The notes: generated by a model not told the origin, from the letters alone. DNA of 64,000 nt from Bacteroidota bacterium (GCA_020161535.1 JAIUNW010000002.1:62001-126000); one strand, 5' to 3'; positions 1 to 8,882 are shown, numbered from the stretch's first letter. Numbers and translations are program-made.

Positions 1-1182
1 GATCACCTGTATAATTATGCGCCTTACCATTATAGCTACGAATACGATTATATTTTTACGGGCGCTGGCGCGGCCGGCCTGAGCCTGATTATGCGCATGT
101 TGAAAAGTGGTGCGTTCGATCAGCACACTTTTTTATTGGTGGATGCCGACTGGAAACGGAAAAACGATCGCACCTGGTGTTTTTGGGAAGAAAGCGCCGG
201 TTTTTTTGATGACCTGGTTTGCCAGCGATGGAACCACTGCTGGTTTCACTCGGAGGAATTTTCGAAAAAATTTGATTTGTCGCCCTACCAGTATAAAATG
301 ATCAGGGGCATTGATTTTTACCAGTATTGCTTTGACTACATTAAGTCGCGCCAGAATGTGCGGATACTGCATGAACCCGTTGAACAAGTGTTCAACTTTC
401 GGTTGTCGGCCGGACTAACACTGGCCAATGGAAGCAAATACTACGCGAACTGCAAACTGTTTAACTCCATTCCGTTTACGCCCCAAACCCAACACCATAA
501 GCGATTTTTTTGGCAGCATTTCAAAGGCTGGGTCATTGAAACGGCGCCCGGCAGTTTTGATGCCGATACCTGTACACTGATGGATTTTCGGGTGCCGCAA
601 ACGGTAGGCAGTAGCTTCGTGTATACGATGCCGTTATCTGATAGCCGCGCATTGGTAGAGTACACGATTTTTTCGGAAGAAGTACTGGCTGCTGAAGAAG
701 ACTATGACCTGCCCTTGCAAAATTATATTAGAGAGGTGTTGAAGATTGGGCAGTACAAGGTGCTTGAAAGGGAGAAGGGGAAGATACCCATGAGTGATTT
801 CAAGTTCAGGCAGCAAAAGTCAAATATTATAGAATTGGGAACGGCCGGCGGACAAACAAAAGGATCAACCGGTTATACTTTTTCCTTTATTCAGCGGCAC
901 AGCGATGCTTTATTGGCACAGATGAAAAAGGAGAAAGACCCGTCGAGATTGAGGCAAACAGGGGGTCGGTTTCATTTTTATGACCGGGTGATGTTGGCCG
1001 TTATGCAGCAACAATGGCCGCCGGGCGCAGAAGTGTATAGGCAACTTTTTGCGCGAAATCCTGTTGACCGGGTCTTCCGATTCCTTGATAACCAGTCTTC
1101 ATTTGGCGAAGAATTGAAAATCTTTGCAAGCCTTCCCAAGCTACCGTTTTTAAAAGCGTCGATATCAGCTACTTTCGCGTAA
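1..1182 (+). CDS. crtY: Lycopene beta-cyclase family protein (5' end outside window)
   Basis: This flavoprotein cyclises the ends of lycopene to give beta-carotene in carotenoid pigment synthesis. The frame is open from base 1, and a dinucleotide-binding motif (GAGAAGLS, about residues 20-27 of the visible part) lies before the first ATG at 91, so the true start is upstream of the window. Further family signs are DRTWCFWEE after the first strand-helix-strand unit, and GTAGGQTKGSTGYTF in the C-terminal half, the second FAD-contact region of lycopene cyclases. About 393 residues are visible, close to full family length. It is followed 12 nt later by marC on the same strand. Other carotenoid genes probably lie just upstream, which is an inference. 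Confidence 0.9.
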   Translation, partial: DHLYNYAPYHYSYEYDYIFTGAGAAGLSLIMRMLKSGAFDQHTFLLVDADWKRKNDRTWCFWEESAGFFDDLVCQRWNHCWFHSEEFSKKFDLSPYQYKMIRGIDFYQYCFDYIKSRQNVRILHEPVEQVFNFRLSAGLTLANGSKYYANCKLFNSIPFTPQTQHHKRFFWQHFKGWVIETAPGSFDADTCTLMDFRVPQTVGSSFVYTMPLSDSRALVEYTIFSEEVLAAEEDYDLPLQNYIREVLKIGQYKVLEREKGKIPMSDFKFRQQKSNIIELGTAGGQTKGSTGYTFSFIQRHSDALLAQMKKEKDPSRLRQTGGRFHFYDRVMLAVMQQQWPPGAEVYRQLFARNPVDRVFRFLDNQSSFGEELKIFASLPKLPFLKASISATFA

Positions 1183-1194
1183 GAAAGCAGCACT

Positions 1195-1776
1195 ATGGGA
1201 AATTTTAATTTTGATGAACTGCTCACGGTAACCTTTACCTTGTTTGCGGTGATTGATATACTCGGGTCTATCCCGTTGTTGATTTCATTGAAACATAAAA
1301 TGGGCATTATTCAGGAGTTTAAAGCCACCTTGATTTCGGGTGCGCTCATGTTGGTGTTTTTATTGGTGGGTGAAAAATTCCTGGCGGTGTTGGGGCTTGA
1401 TGTGCGGTCGTTTGCGGTGGGCGGCTCCATTGTAATATTTATATTGGGCTTAGAGATGGTATTGGGTATTGAGTTTTTCAAAAGCGATGGAAATGCAAAA
1501 TCGGGAACAGTTGTGCCGATTGCTTTTCCGCTGATCGCGGGATCAGGCACATTGACAACCATCATTTCTTTGAAAGCCAACTACGCGAATGCGGTGGTTG
1601 CGGTGGCGATTGTATTGAACCTGGTATTGGTGTATGTGGTATTGAAGTCCCTGGATCGAATAGCGAATTTTATTGGCCCCAATGGATTGTTGGCTATCAG
1701 GAAATTCTTTGGCGTGGTGCTACTCGCTATTGCCGTGAAGATTTTTGCCAGTAATGCCGCGGGTTTAATCAAGTAA
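1195..1776 (+). CDS. marC: MarC family integral membrane protein
   Basis: A 193-residue inner-membrane protein of the MarC/NAAT family. Six hydrophobic segments can be read, starting with LLTVTFTLFAVIDILGSIPLL, in which the ID-x-x-GS-x-P pattern is typical of the family. Transport of small neutral amino acids is reported for some archaeal members, but the role of bacterial MarC is unsettled, so no substrate is assigned. It sits 12 nt after the lycopene cyclase gene and 3 nt before a pseudouridine synthase gene, so the three are probably co-transcribed. Confidence 0.88.
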   Translation: MGNFNFDELLTVTFTLFAVIDILGSIPLLISLKHKMGIIQEFKATLISGALMLVFLLVGEKFLAVLGLDVRSFAVGGSIVIFILGLEMVLGIEFFKSDGNAKSGTVVPIAFPLIAGSGTLTTIISLKANYANAVVAVAIVLNLVLVYVVLKSLDRIANFIGPNGLLAIRKFFGVVLLAIAVKIFASNAAGLIK

Positions 1777-1779
1777 GTA

Positions 1780-2364
1780 ATGCGCTATTTCGTTTTGCAT
1801 AAGCCTTTCGGCATGGTGTCGCAGTTTGTGAGTAAAGAAGCGGTTCCCTTACTGGGCGAAATCGATTTTAATTTTCCGACGGGTACGCATGCGATAGGTC
1901 GGCTGGATGCGACGTCGGAAGGGTTGTTACTATTGACGACCGACAAGCGAATTACACGTCTGTTGTTCCAGGGGCCGGTGCCGCACCGGCGCGAATACCT
2001 GGTGCGCGTAAAAGGCAAAGTACAGCCGGAAACAGTAGACCGAATGCGGTTGGGTCTTTTATTGGCCGGTCGCAAGCAGGCTGATTATATGTCCAAACCT
2101 TGTACGGTAGAGCTGGTAGAAAAGCCCGATTGGGTGAATGATCATCCGCAGCAGCCGGCTTTTGCACCGCATACCTGGTTGTTGATGGGGCTGGAAGAGG
2201 GTCGTTATCACCAGGTAAGGAAGATGGTGGCTGCGGTAGGACATCGTTGCCAGCGGCTGATACGGGTATCAATAGAGGGCCTCGTGTTAGAGGGATTGGC
2301 ACCCGGTGCGGTGCGGGAGTTGTCGGCCGCCGAGTTTTTCTCGCAACTGAATCTGACTTATTAG
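1780..2364 (+). CDS. rRNA pseudouridine synthase, RluE/RsuA family
   Basis: This enzyme isomerises a specific uridine to pseudouridine in ribosomal RNA. The protein has 194 residues and no N-terminal S4 domain; it starts directly with YFVLHKPFGMVSQF, as in the short RluE-type members. The catalytic motif GRLDATSEGLLLLT carries the nucleophilic Asp43, and the later Y-HQVRKM element (GRYHQVRKMVAAVGH) is the conserved active-site helix. The target is probably 23S rRNA by similarity to RluE, but that is inferred. It follows marC by 3 nt and is followed by the tRNA-Arg promoter. Confidence 0.9.
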   Translation: MRYFVLHKPFGMVSQFVSKEAVPLLGEIDFNFPTGTHAIGRLDATSEGLLLLTTDKRITRLLFQGPVPHRREYLVRVKGKVQPETVDRMRLGLLLAGRKQADYMSKPCTVELVEKPDWVNDHPQQPAFAPHTWLLMGLEEGRYHQVRKMVAAVGHRCQRLIRVSIEGLVLEGLAPGAVRELSAAEFFSQLNLTY

Positions 2365-2369
2365 TTAGG

Positions 2370-2396
2370 TTGCGAGCGAAAATTGCCCTAATTTTG
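2370..2396 (+). promoter_or_regulatory. Bacteroidota-type promoter of tRNA-Arg
   Basis: The -7 element TAATTTTG (2389-2396) matches the Bacteroidota consensus TAnnTTTG exactly. The best -33 candidate, TTG at 2370-2372, gives a 16-nt spacer, shorter than the usual 18-20, so only the -7 element is firm. The expected start near 2403 leaves a leader of about 13 nt before the mature tRNA. Confidence 0.6.
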
Positions 2397-2415
2397 CCGT
2401 CCCCCGAGGGGGTAT

Positions 2416-2487
2416 GGCCTTGTAGTACAATGGATAGTATAAGAGTTTCCGAAGCTCCAGATCCAGGTTCGATTCCTGGCGAGGCCA
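2416..2487 (+). tRNA. tRNA-Arg (anticodon CCG)
   Basis: A complete 72-nt cloverleaf can be folded by eye. The acceptor stem is GGCCTTG with CGAGGCC (one T-G wobble), the D stem is GTAC/GTAT with a GG-containing loop, and the T arm is CCAGG-TTCGATT-CCTGG. The anticodon loop TTCCGAA (2447-2453) gives CCG, read as arginine (codon CGG). The outermost anticodon-stem pair is an A-C mismatch. The discriminator base is A and the CCA end is not encoded. The neighbouring gene at 2495 converges on it. Confidence 0.95.
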
Positions 2488-2494
2488 CTACAAT

Positions 2495-3535
2495 CTATTT
2501 TGACCCACCCGGGTCGTTGTTTGTCAGTTTTTTCTTCACTACATCGGCGGGATATTTTAAGGCCAGTCTCCTTATTTCGTAGCTGAATTCTGCAAATGTT
2601 TCTTCCCAAAGCCTGGCTTCTTCTGTGCTGTACTCATAGAAACCCTTTGCATTGGATACGCCCTTGCCGCCGGCCAATACAATATCGTTGATCAGTTTGG
2701 GTACTTCGGTTTGGTTGCTGAGTGTGGGGAAAAGGTCTTTCATGACCGTATGATAGGCAGGTACGCCCGTCAGGTCCATCCAGCGGAAAGCGCCGACCAG
2801 GGTCATCCAATAACCCGCATTGTTTCGGCAGGCCCGGTCTACATCTTCCACGCTCGCATAACCATTTTCAACCAGGTAAAAAGCTTCGCGGTACAGCGCA
2901 TACATCAGTCGATTGGTGATAAAGCCTCGAATGTCTTTGCGCACGAGGGTAGGCTCTTTGCGCCAAAAATGCGACAATTGGTACAAGGCTTCGCCTTTTG
3001 AAACATCACTATTGTCGCCACAGATTATTTCCAGAAAACGGGTGGTATGCGAAGGCTCGGCCCAATGCAAACCAAAAAACCGGGAAGGCTTTTTTGTTTG
3101 TTGTTGCAGGATGCTGATGGGAATGGCCGAGGTATTGCTTGCCAGCAGCGTTTCATCTGTTACAACCGATTCAATTTTATGGTAAACTGACTTCTTGATG
3201 TCGATGTTTTCGAGGGTGCATTCAATCACCAGGCCGGTTTCGGCTAAACAGGCATAGTTATCGGTGATGGTCAGGTTTGCCAGGTAGTGCTCGGGCGATT
3301 CGCTGATCAAACCTTCGGCAACTGATTTACGCAGGTGCGCTGTTATGCGATGTGCAGCATGGTCCAAATCGGCGGGTATGGCTGCAATAGCGATCACTTT
3401 GTGACCCGCCATCAACAGGCAGGTGCAGATGCTGCAACCCATGAGGCCAAGGCCAACAACGCCAACGGCAATATCGGCTGGTGTTGAATCAGGAGTAATC
3501 ATACTAGGCTGTTGATTGGTTGAAGATGATAACAT
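2495..3535 (-). CDS. 3-hydroxyacyl-CoA dehydrogenase family protein (NAD-dependent)
   Basis: A soluble NAD-dependent dehydrogenase of the 3-hydroxyacyl-CoA dehydrogenase / L-gulonate dehydrogenase superfamily. The N-terminal Rossmann fold shows VGLGLMG (about residues 27-33). It is followed by IECTLENIDIKKSVY, then SNTSAIPIS and the FFGLHWAEPSHTT segment, where family members carry the catalytic His-Glu pair. The C-terminal helical domain begins near DIRGFITNRLMYALYREA. Length is 346 residues; a start at Met12 is also possible. It lies 9 nt downstream of an SDR gene on the same strand, so the pair probably acts in one catabolic route. The substrate is not visible from sequence. Confidence 0.85.
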   Translation of the reverse strand: MLSSSTNQQPSMITPDSTPADIAVGVVGLGLMGCSICTCLLMAGHKVIAIAAIPADLDHAAHRITAHLRKSVAEGLISESPEHYLANLTITDNYACLAETGLVIECTLENIDIKKSVYHKIESVVTDETLLASNTSAIPISILQQQTKKPSRFFGLHWAEPSHTTRFLEIICGDNSDVSKGEALYQLSHFWRKEPTLVRKDIRGFITNRLMYALYREAFYLVENGYASVEDVDRACRNNAGYWMTLVGAFRWMDLTGVPAYHTVMKDLFPTLSNQTEVPKLINDIVLAGGKGVSNAKGFYEYSTEEARLWEETFAEFSYEIRRLALKYPADVVKKKLTNNDPGGSK

Positions 3536-3544
3536 CAGCGCTGT

Positions 3545-4294
3545 TTAATACGTGGCTCGGCCGCCTGACAGGTCAAACGTAAACCCGGTTACGAAGCTGT
3601 TTTCTTTGGATACGATAAACGATGCCATGTCGGCAAATTCATCGAGCGTGCCACAACGCTTCAAGGGAATTTTATCTGTCATATAACTGACCTGTTCTTC
3701 TGGCATGGCGTCGACCAGCGCTGTTCTGATCACGGCAGGTGCCAGGGCATTGATGCAAATACCAGTGCCGGCATATTCTTTTCCCTGCACTTTCGTCATG
3801 GCAATAACGGCTGCTTTGGAAGCCGAATACGCAAGCATACCCGCATTGCCTTCCTTGCCCGCAATAGACGCAATATGTAAAATGCGCCCATACTGTTGTT
3901 GAAGCATAATGGGCAAACAGTATTTGGAGGTAAAATAGCTACCCATAAAATTTACATCCAATACGCTGCGAAGATCAGTTGTTTCCGTATCGGCGCTTTT
4001 AATATTCGTTTTGCCGGTAATGCCCGCGCTGTTGATCAATATATCGATGCTGCCGAATTGATCGGCAATTTTTGTGATGCTGTCGCGTACGGCAACCTCA
4101 TCGCAGATGTTGATGGCGTAGCAATCGTTTTCACCTGTTAATGCCAATGCTTTTTGGCTGAGCCGATTCATGTCTTTATCAATTAAAGCGAGTCTAACCT
4201 TTTGGGCCGACAATTTTTGTGCGATAGCCCAGCCCAAACCCGACGCTGCGCCGGTAACCACGGCGACGGCATTCTGAAAATCGTTGTTCAGCAT
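3545..4294 (-). CDS. SDR family NAD(P)-dependent oxidoreductase
   Basis: A classical short-chain dehydrogenase/reductase of 249 residues. The cofactor motif TGAASGLG begins at Thr14, the structural INSAG motif replaces the common NNAG near residue 89, and the catalytic residues are Asn115, Ser143, Tyr156 and Lys160 (YSASK). It resembles FabG-like and sugar-acid dehydrogenases, but its substrate cannot be read from sequence. It is the first gene of a two-gene minus-strand unit with the hydroxyacyl-CoA dehydrogenase type protein 9 nt downstream. It is divergent from the TonB receptor gene at 4450. Confidence 0.88.
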   Translation of the reverse strand: MLNNDFQNAVAVVTGAASGLGWAIAQKLSAQKVRLALIDKDMNRLSQKALALTGENDCYAINICDEVAVRDSITKIADQFGSIDILINSAGITGKTNIKSADTETTDLRSVLDVNFMGSYFTSKYCLPIMLQQQYGRILHIASIAGKEGNAGMLAYSASKAAVIAMTKVQGKEYAGTGICINALAPAVIRTALVDAMPEEQVSYMTDKIPLKRCGTLDEFADMASFIVSKENSFVTGFTFDLSGGRATY

Positions 4295-4401
4295 GCATTC
4301 ATTTTTCTGTAATTTAATAAGAACCGACGCTGCTTAGCCTACTGAATTGGCATTATTGAAAATAACACCTAAACTTTTTTTGCGTGGATATTAACCAATG
4401 A

Positions 4402-4432
4402 TTTGCTCATTCCAGCGGTATATATACATTTG
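4402..4432 (+). promoter_or_regulatory. Bacteroidota promoter of the TonB receptor gene
   Basis: TTTG at 4402-4405 (-33 element) and TACATTTG at 4425-4432 (-7 element, exact TAnnTTTG) are separated by 19 nt, which is the consensus spacing. The predicted transcript starts near 4439, giving a leader of only about 10 nt before the ATG at 4450. Confidence 0.8.
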
Positions 4433-4449
4433 TCGCCATTTTACAGGCT

Positions 4450-6360
4450 ATGAGAAATTGGTTTTTTAGTTTATTGGTTTTGGCTTCGAGCGCAGTCAGT
4501 GCACAAACATCACTTGATCCGGTTACCATTACCGCTACGCTGAGCCAGAAGCGCAGTTCAGAAACCGGCCGCAATATCAGTATTATCAAGGGTGAACAAT
4601 TCCGCAACCTGCCGGTGCATTCAGTAGATGAGTTATTGCGTTATGTGCCGGGGGTGGAGATACAGGCGCGTGGACCGATGGGATCGCAGGCGGATATTGT
4701 TTTGCGCGGCGGCACATTTCAACAGGTGCTGGTTATTTTGGATGGGGTTCGGTTGAATGACCCTAATACCGGGCACTTTAATAGTTATATTCCGGTGGCG
4801 CCCGAAGAAATTGATCGCATTGAAGTGTTGAAGGGTGCTTCGTCGGCCATATATGGCGCTGATGCGGTGGGTGGCGTGGTACATGTGATCACCAAAACAT
4901 TTGCTGCCAAGCGGGCGGCCCAACAAAGCAGCGTGTTTGGGAGTGTTGCCGGCGGACAATACGGCTATCTCAATGCCAATGCCGGCCTGTTGTATAGTAA
5001 AGACAAATTGCATATTGGTGCGGGGCTGCTGACAAACAATGCAGATGGCGTGCAGCAACGAGGCATAAAAGGTTTTTTTCACAACAATACGGCTTCGGCT
5101 TCGCTGAAATATTTTTTCAACGACAAATGGAATATAGCCTATCGGTTCGCGTGGGACAGCCGACATTTCTCTGCACAAAATTTTTACACGACCTATATAT
5201 TTGATACGGCACAGGAAAAAGTGAGTAGTATTTGGCAGCAAGCAAAGATCAGTTACCAAAGCGGAAAGCAAAGGCTGAGTCTCGACCTGGGTTATAAAGA
5301 CCTGCACGATCGGTACCAGTTTTCACCGGCATCGGCCGCCAATGAAAATAAATCGCAGCTATTGCAGTCGATATTTCAGTATGAAAACCAAATTAGTGAA
5401 AAGACCCAGGTGGTAGCAGGCTTTAATTTTCAACAGAAACGCATCCGCTCCAACGACCGTGGTAATCATTCGCTTTTCCAAGTAGCGCCTTTTATAACGC
5501 TGTCACAAACCCTGGCGCCAAATTTTTACATTCGCCCTTCGTTGCAGTGGATTTTCTTCCAGGCTGGCAATGCTGAACTTGTTCCGCAGCTTGATATCTC
5601 CTACAAACGAAGCGACTGGCAGTTTCGCGCCAGTGTGGGTAAAACGATTCGTGACGCCGATTTCACCGAACGCTATAATAATTACAACAAGGCATTGGTT
5701 CGTTCGGGTTCTATTGGGAACCCCAACCTGATGGCTGAACGATCGGTGAGCTATGAGTTTGGGGCCGATAAATTTTTCAAAGACCGGTTAAAGGTAAGTG
5801 CTTCTGTTTTTCAGCGGTTTCAGCAGCGGCTGATTGATTTTAGTACCACACCTTATGCGCAAATGCCCCGTAAAGACAACTTGGTGGAGACGGGTGTATA
5901 TGCATTGGCGAAAAATATTGCCAATGTTCGAACCAGTGGCATCGAGACCGATTGGCAATACCATTGGCGTTTGGCCAAAGGGCAGCAACTAACCCTGAAT
6001 GCGGGCCTGGTATGGATGGATAGTAATACAAGTGACAGCGTTATGTCGTTTTATATTTCTTCGCATGCGCGCTTCCTGACAAATTTCAGCGCCGTGTTTG
6101 AAGGCGAACATTTTGCATTCAGCATAACGGGCTTGTTTAAAAAGCGCAACCAGCAACAGGCCGGAGCCATCAATGCAACGGTTAACCCCTCTTATTTTGT
6201 GGGCAATATAAAAGCGGAGTACCGATTTCTGCAGCAACGCGCAGGCATATTTGCAGCAATCGATAATGTATTCGATAAAAGCTATAGCGACCTTCTCGGC
6301 GCTGTGATGCCAGGCCGTTGGATCACCGGCGGAATAAAATACAAGTGGGCGACGAAATAG
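4450..6360 (+). CDS. TonB-dependent outer-membrane receptor (BtuB-like architecture)
   Basis: A 636-residue TonB-dependent receptor that would import a scarce nutrient across the outer membrane. The signal peptide ends at VSAQ (about residue 19). A short TonB-box-like segment DPVTITAT follows, then the plug domain with SVDELLRYVPGVEIQARG, ILDGVRLNDP and EVLKGASSAIYGADAVGGVVHVI. The rest is a beta-barrel with many aromatic strands and ends in ITGGIKYKWATK. There is no N-terminal carboxypeptidase-like (SusC) domain, so it is of the BtuB/siderophore type. The substrate is unknown; unlike the receptor at 45367, it has no riboswitch in front. It converges with the encapsulin gene, with only 1 nt between the stops. 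Confidence 0.88.
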   Translation: MRNWFFSLLVLASSAVSAQTSLDPVTITATLSQKRSSETGRNISIIKGEQFRNLPVHSVDELLRYVPGVEIQARGPMGSQADIVLRGGTFQQVLVILDGVRLNDPNTGHFNSYIPVAPEEIDRIEVLKGASSAIYGADAVGGVVHVITKTFAAKRAAQQSSVFGSVAGGQYGYLNANAGLLYSKDKLHIGAGLLTNNADGVQQRGIKGFFHNNTASASLKYFFNDKWNIAYRFAWDSRHFSAQNFYTTYIFDTAQEKVSSIWQQAKISYQSGKQRLSLDLGYKDLHDRYQFSPASAANENKSQLLQSIFQYENQISEKTQVVAGFNFQQKRIRSNDRGNHSLFQVAPFITLSQTLAPNFYIRPSLQWIFFQAGNAELVPQLDISYKRSDWQFRASVGKTIRDADFTERYNNYNKALVRSGSIGNPNLMAERSVSYEFGADKFFKDRLKVSASVFQRFQQRLIDFSTTPYAQMPRKDNLVETGVYALAKNIANVRTSGIETDWQYHWRLAKGQQLTLNAGLVWMDSNTSDSVMSFYISSHARFLTNFSAVFEGEHFAFSITGLFKKRNQQQAGAINATVNPSYFVGNIKAEYRFLQQRAGIFAAIDNVFDKSYSDLLGAVMPGRWITGGIKYKWATK

Positions 6361-6361
6361 T

Positions 6362-7171
6362 CTATGCTTTAGCGGGCATAACCAGCGGCACCGAAGCCTC
6401 GCTGGTAAGTACCCGAAACGTAAAGCTTTCCTGCAGGTATAATTTAACCGCGGTGTCGGTATGACTGGTATAACCGATCGATATGTCCTGGCCGATGCTC
6501 AATGAAAAATCGCCGCCGCGGGTGGAAAGAACGTATCCGCCCTGGATGGCAGGTGCCCAAATGATATCACCCTGTGTCAATTGTTTGATATGCTGCAACA
6601 CAGGATAGCCTTCATCACTGCCTCCATTGGCGCGGGTGAATGCTTCGGTGCCCAACACAATGCAATAGGGGCCGTTTACACCAGCCAGCCTTAACTGACT
6701 GATGGCTTGTGCAATGATATCAGGATAACCCTTCACACTGGATGACAAAGTCAACGTTGGGTTGCTGCTGACCTGCGATATACCTTCAATACCAGCAGCG
6801 CCATAGCCGCTGAACACGGCATTGTCTTCTGCAAAAGCAATTTTGCGGGCGGCTTCTTTCAGCGGATCCCAATCTGAATCGTCGGCCCCGCGATCTGCAT
6901 CGTCAATGGCCTGGCGCGACAATTCGAAAGGCACCCGCAATTCTACCAAGGGCTTGGTGATTCGCTGTGCAGCTTGTATGCCTTCTGCAGGTGCGTCGAT
7001 GGGGTGAATGTGGCCAGTGCCTTCGGCAGAGAAATCAAATCCTTTCGGGCCTTCCACATCTACCACGCGGCGTGCAGCCATATGCCGTTTGAGTGTGCGA
7101 CGCGCTTCTTCCTCAATGGCGTTCCAGGCGGCTTCGTTGATGGGGGCGAGTTTGCGATATAAACTATTCAT
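6362..7171 (-). CDS. Family 1 encapsulin shell protein
   Basis: This HK97-fold protein self-assembles into a nanocompartment. The chosen ATG at 7171 gives 269 residues, the normal family 1 length, and starts MNSLYRKLAPINEAAW as encapsulins do. The open frame runs 34 residues further upstream, but that extension would lie inside the peroxidase gene. Family segments visible are RRVVDVEGPKGFDFSA, ELRVPFELSRQAIDDADRG (P-domain and E-loop region), GIEGI and the C-terminal LYLQESFTFRVLTSEASV. Its start codon overlaps the stop of the DyP gene by 8 nt (7164-7171), so translation is likely coupled and shell and cargo are made together. The cargo is the DyP peroxidase, which carries a loading peptide. 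Confidence 0.95.
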   Translation of the reverse strand: MNSLYRKLAPINEAAWNAIEEEARRTLKRHMAARRVVDVEGPKGFDFSAEGTGHIHPIDAPAEGIQAAQRITKPLVELRVPFELSRQAIDDADRGADDSDWDPLKEAARKIAFAEDNAVFSGYGAAGIEGISQVSSNPTLTLSSSVKGYPDIIAQAISQLRLAGVNGPYCIVLGTEAFTRANGGSDEGYPVLQHIKQLTQGDIIWAPAIQGGYVLSTRGGDFSLSIGQDISIGYTSHTDTAVKLYLQESFTFRVLTSEASVPLVMPAKA

Positions 7172-8195
7172 ATTCTTTTTCGCTTTTAAGGTTGCCAATA
7201 TTAAGTGATCCATCTTTTGCAGGAGCAGGCTTTTCGGCGGGTTCGGGTGCAGGCATTTCGCTTTCGAGTTCACCGGCAGCAGCCGCTTTTAGAAAAGACA
7301 AAGTCGGTACGAAAAAAAGCGTGCCGGTTTTCGGCGTACTGAAATCAAGTAGCCGGTCATAATTGCCTTCGGGTGATCCGATGAACATATTGGTTAGCAT
7401 TTTTTTCACGGTGCTGAACTGACTGGCATAGGCAATAAAATAAGTACCCATTTCATTGGTCGACATATTTCCGAATGGCAGGTTGTCGCGAATAATTTTA
7501 AAATCATCACCCACGTTTGCCAAAGCACTGTGCGAATTAGATGGCTTTACATTTTCGGGCATTTCTATATCATCCCGCTTTGATCGGCCGAATACTTTTT
7601 CCTGTTCATGCAAGGGCAGGGCATTGAATGCCGTGAGGTTGTGAACATATTTCTGTACAAACAAGTAACTGCCACCGCTGTAGGCCGGGTCGTTCGCGCC
7701 AATCATACCAAAGAATGCGCGCTTCTCGCCTTGCGGATTTTCTGTTCCATCTACAAAGCCAAGAATAGACCTGCCATCCCAATAACGAAATCCGTGAATT
7801 TCTTCTACACTGCTGGCTACCGGTTGCAAGACAGCCGAGATGGCATTGGCCATATCGTAACAAATGCTTTTATCGTTGCCCCTGATGTGGAAATGCAAAT
7901 CGCCCCTGGTAGACAATGCCTGGTGTTTGGCGCCGATAACCGGTTCGAAGACCTCAAATTCTTTGGGCAGTGGTGTTGGCAAATGCAACCGATGCCAGGC
8001 TTCATAGCCGATACCCATTACACAACTGGCGCCGGTATCAGGAAATCGAATTGCCATGGAGTTGTTGAGGTTGATGACAAGTGCGCAGATGTTTTTGAAT
8101 GCATCATCAACGGCCATATTGTCGTTGAAATTCCAAACCAGGAAAATTGCATTGCTGCCGTGATAGTCAAGAATATTTTGTGCGTCGGAAGGCAT
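7164..8195 (-). CDS. DyP-type heme peroxidase with encapsulin cargo-loading peptide
   Basis: A dye-decolorising peroxidase of 343 residues that uses heme and hydrogen peroxide. The diagnostic GFVDGTENP motif holds the distal catalytic Asp149. SNSHSAL contains the likely proximal heme ligand His222, and IIRDNLPFG contains the conserved arginine Arg236. After the folded domain (to about 305) comes a Pro/Ala/Glu-rich linker (about 311-327), then DGSLNIGNLK (328-337), which matches the known encapsulin-targeting consensus in DyP cargo. The protein should therefore be packed inside the encapsulin encoded by the next, overlapping gene. It lies 12 nt after a flavin-dependent reductase gene. Confidence 0.95.
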   Translation of the reverse strand: MPSDAQNILDYHGSNAIFLVWNFNDNMAVDDAFKNICALVINLNNSMAIRFPDTGASCVMGIGYEAWHRLHLPTPLPKEFEVFEPVIGAKHQALSTRGDLHFHIRGNDKSICYDMANAISAVLQPVASSVEEIHGFRYWDGRSILGFVDGTENPQGEKRAFFGMIGANDPAYSGGSYLFVQKYVHNLTAFNALPLHEQEKVFGRSKRDDIEMPENVKPSNSHSALANVGDDFKIIRDNLPFGNMSTNEMGTYFIAYASQFSTVKKMLTNMFIGSPEGNYDRLLDFSTPKTGTLFFVPTLSFLKAAAAGELESEMPAPEPAEKPAPAKDGSLNIGNLKSEKEYE

Positions 8196-8207
8196 AATTC
8201 GGGGGTG

Positions 8208-8882
8208 CTAGATTTCTACAGTAATAACGTTGGCTGCTGCGCCGAGGTTTTTCAGCGCTTCCTGCACGGACTGCACCATGGCATCGGGTCCGCAGATATA
8301 AAAATGACGGGAAAAGTCAGTTACATTATCAGCAAGATAGGCTTCATCAATGCGCCGATGGTCATATTCTTTTGTTTTTTCGCCGGTGATGGTATTAACA
8401 AATTTGTTGCCCAGCATAGCAGAAAACTCGTCTTTCAAAATAATATCCGCAACCGTTTGATTGGAGAAGAACAGTTTGTTGTCGCCGATTTTTTTATCAA
8501 CATAGAGTTGTCGCAAGATGGCAATGAATGGTGTTATGCCGGCACCACCTGCAATAAAATAGCCTTCGCCTGTGTACTGGATCGCACCCCATACGTCGTG
8601 AATGATCAGTTCGTCGCCTGGTAGCAACAACCCCAGTTGTTGGGTAACACCCTGGTGACTATCATATATCTTGATCGTGAATTCAAGAAATGGCCAACTG
8701 TTCAACGATGTAAAGGTGAAGGGGTTTCTTTTGTCGCGCCAACCCTCTTTATTGATGGTAATTTCCGTAGCCTGTCCGGGAATAAATGTATAGCCTTCGG
8801 GCTTCTCCAAACGGAACCGCTTCACATTGTGTGTAATGAATTCAGTGGAGAGTATTTTGACAGTATATGATACAGCGCTCAT
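8208..8882 (-). CDS. FAD/NAD(P)-binding ferredoxin reductase-like oxidoreductase
   Basis: A 224-residue reductase of the ferredoxin-NADP reductase superfamily. The FAD domain shows the isoalloxazine-binding pattern RNPFTFTS (near residue 52), and the NAD(P) domain shows IAGGAGITPFIAI and, near the C-terminus, YICGPDAMV. No ferredoxin domain is fused and there is no signal peptide, so it is a cytosolic electron-transfer module with a separate partner. It is 12 nt upstream of the DyP gene on the same strand. It may therefore feed or poise electrons for the encapsulated peroxidase system; that is inferred from position only. Confidence 0.85.
   Translation of the reverse strand: MSAVSYTVKILSTEFITHNVKRFRLEKPEGYTFIPGQATEITINKEGWRDKRNPFTFTSLNSWPFLEFTIKIYDSHQGVTQQLGLLLPGDELIIHDVWGAIQYTGEGYFIAGGAGITPFIAILRQLYVDKKIGDNKLFFSNQTVADIILKDEFSAMLGNKFVNTITGEKTKEYDHRRIDEAYLADNVTDFSRHFYICGPDAMVQSVQEALKNLGAAANVITVEI

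Noticed and set aside
1952..2488. 178-residue minus-strand frame across the pseudouridine synthase gene and the tRNA
   Set aside because: It reads antisense through a tRNA and a well-supported gene and shows no family pattern.
7172..7273. 34-residue N-terminal extension of the encapsulin frame
   Set aside because: It lies inside the DyP gene, encodes the DyP tail in another frame, and encapsulins normally start at the internal Met used here.
7608..8624. 338-residue plus-strand frame
   Set aside because: Entirely antisense to the DyP and reductase genes, with no domain pattern and many Cys/His/Phe typical of shadow frames.
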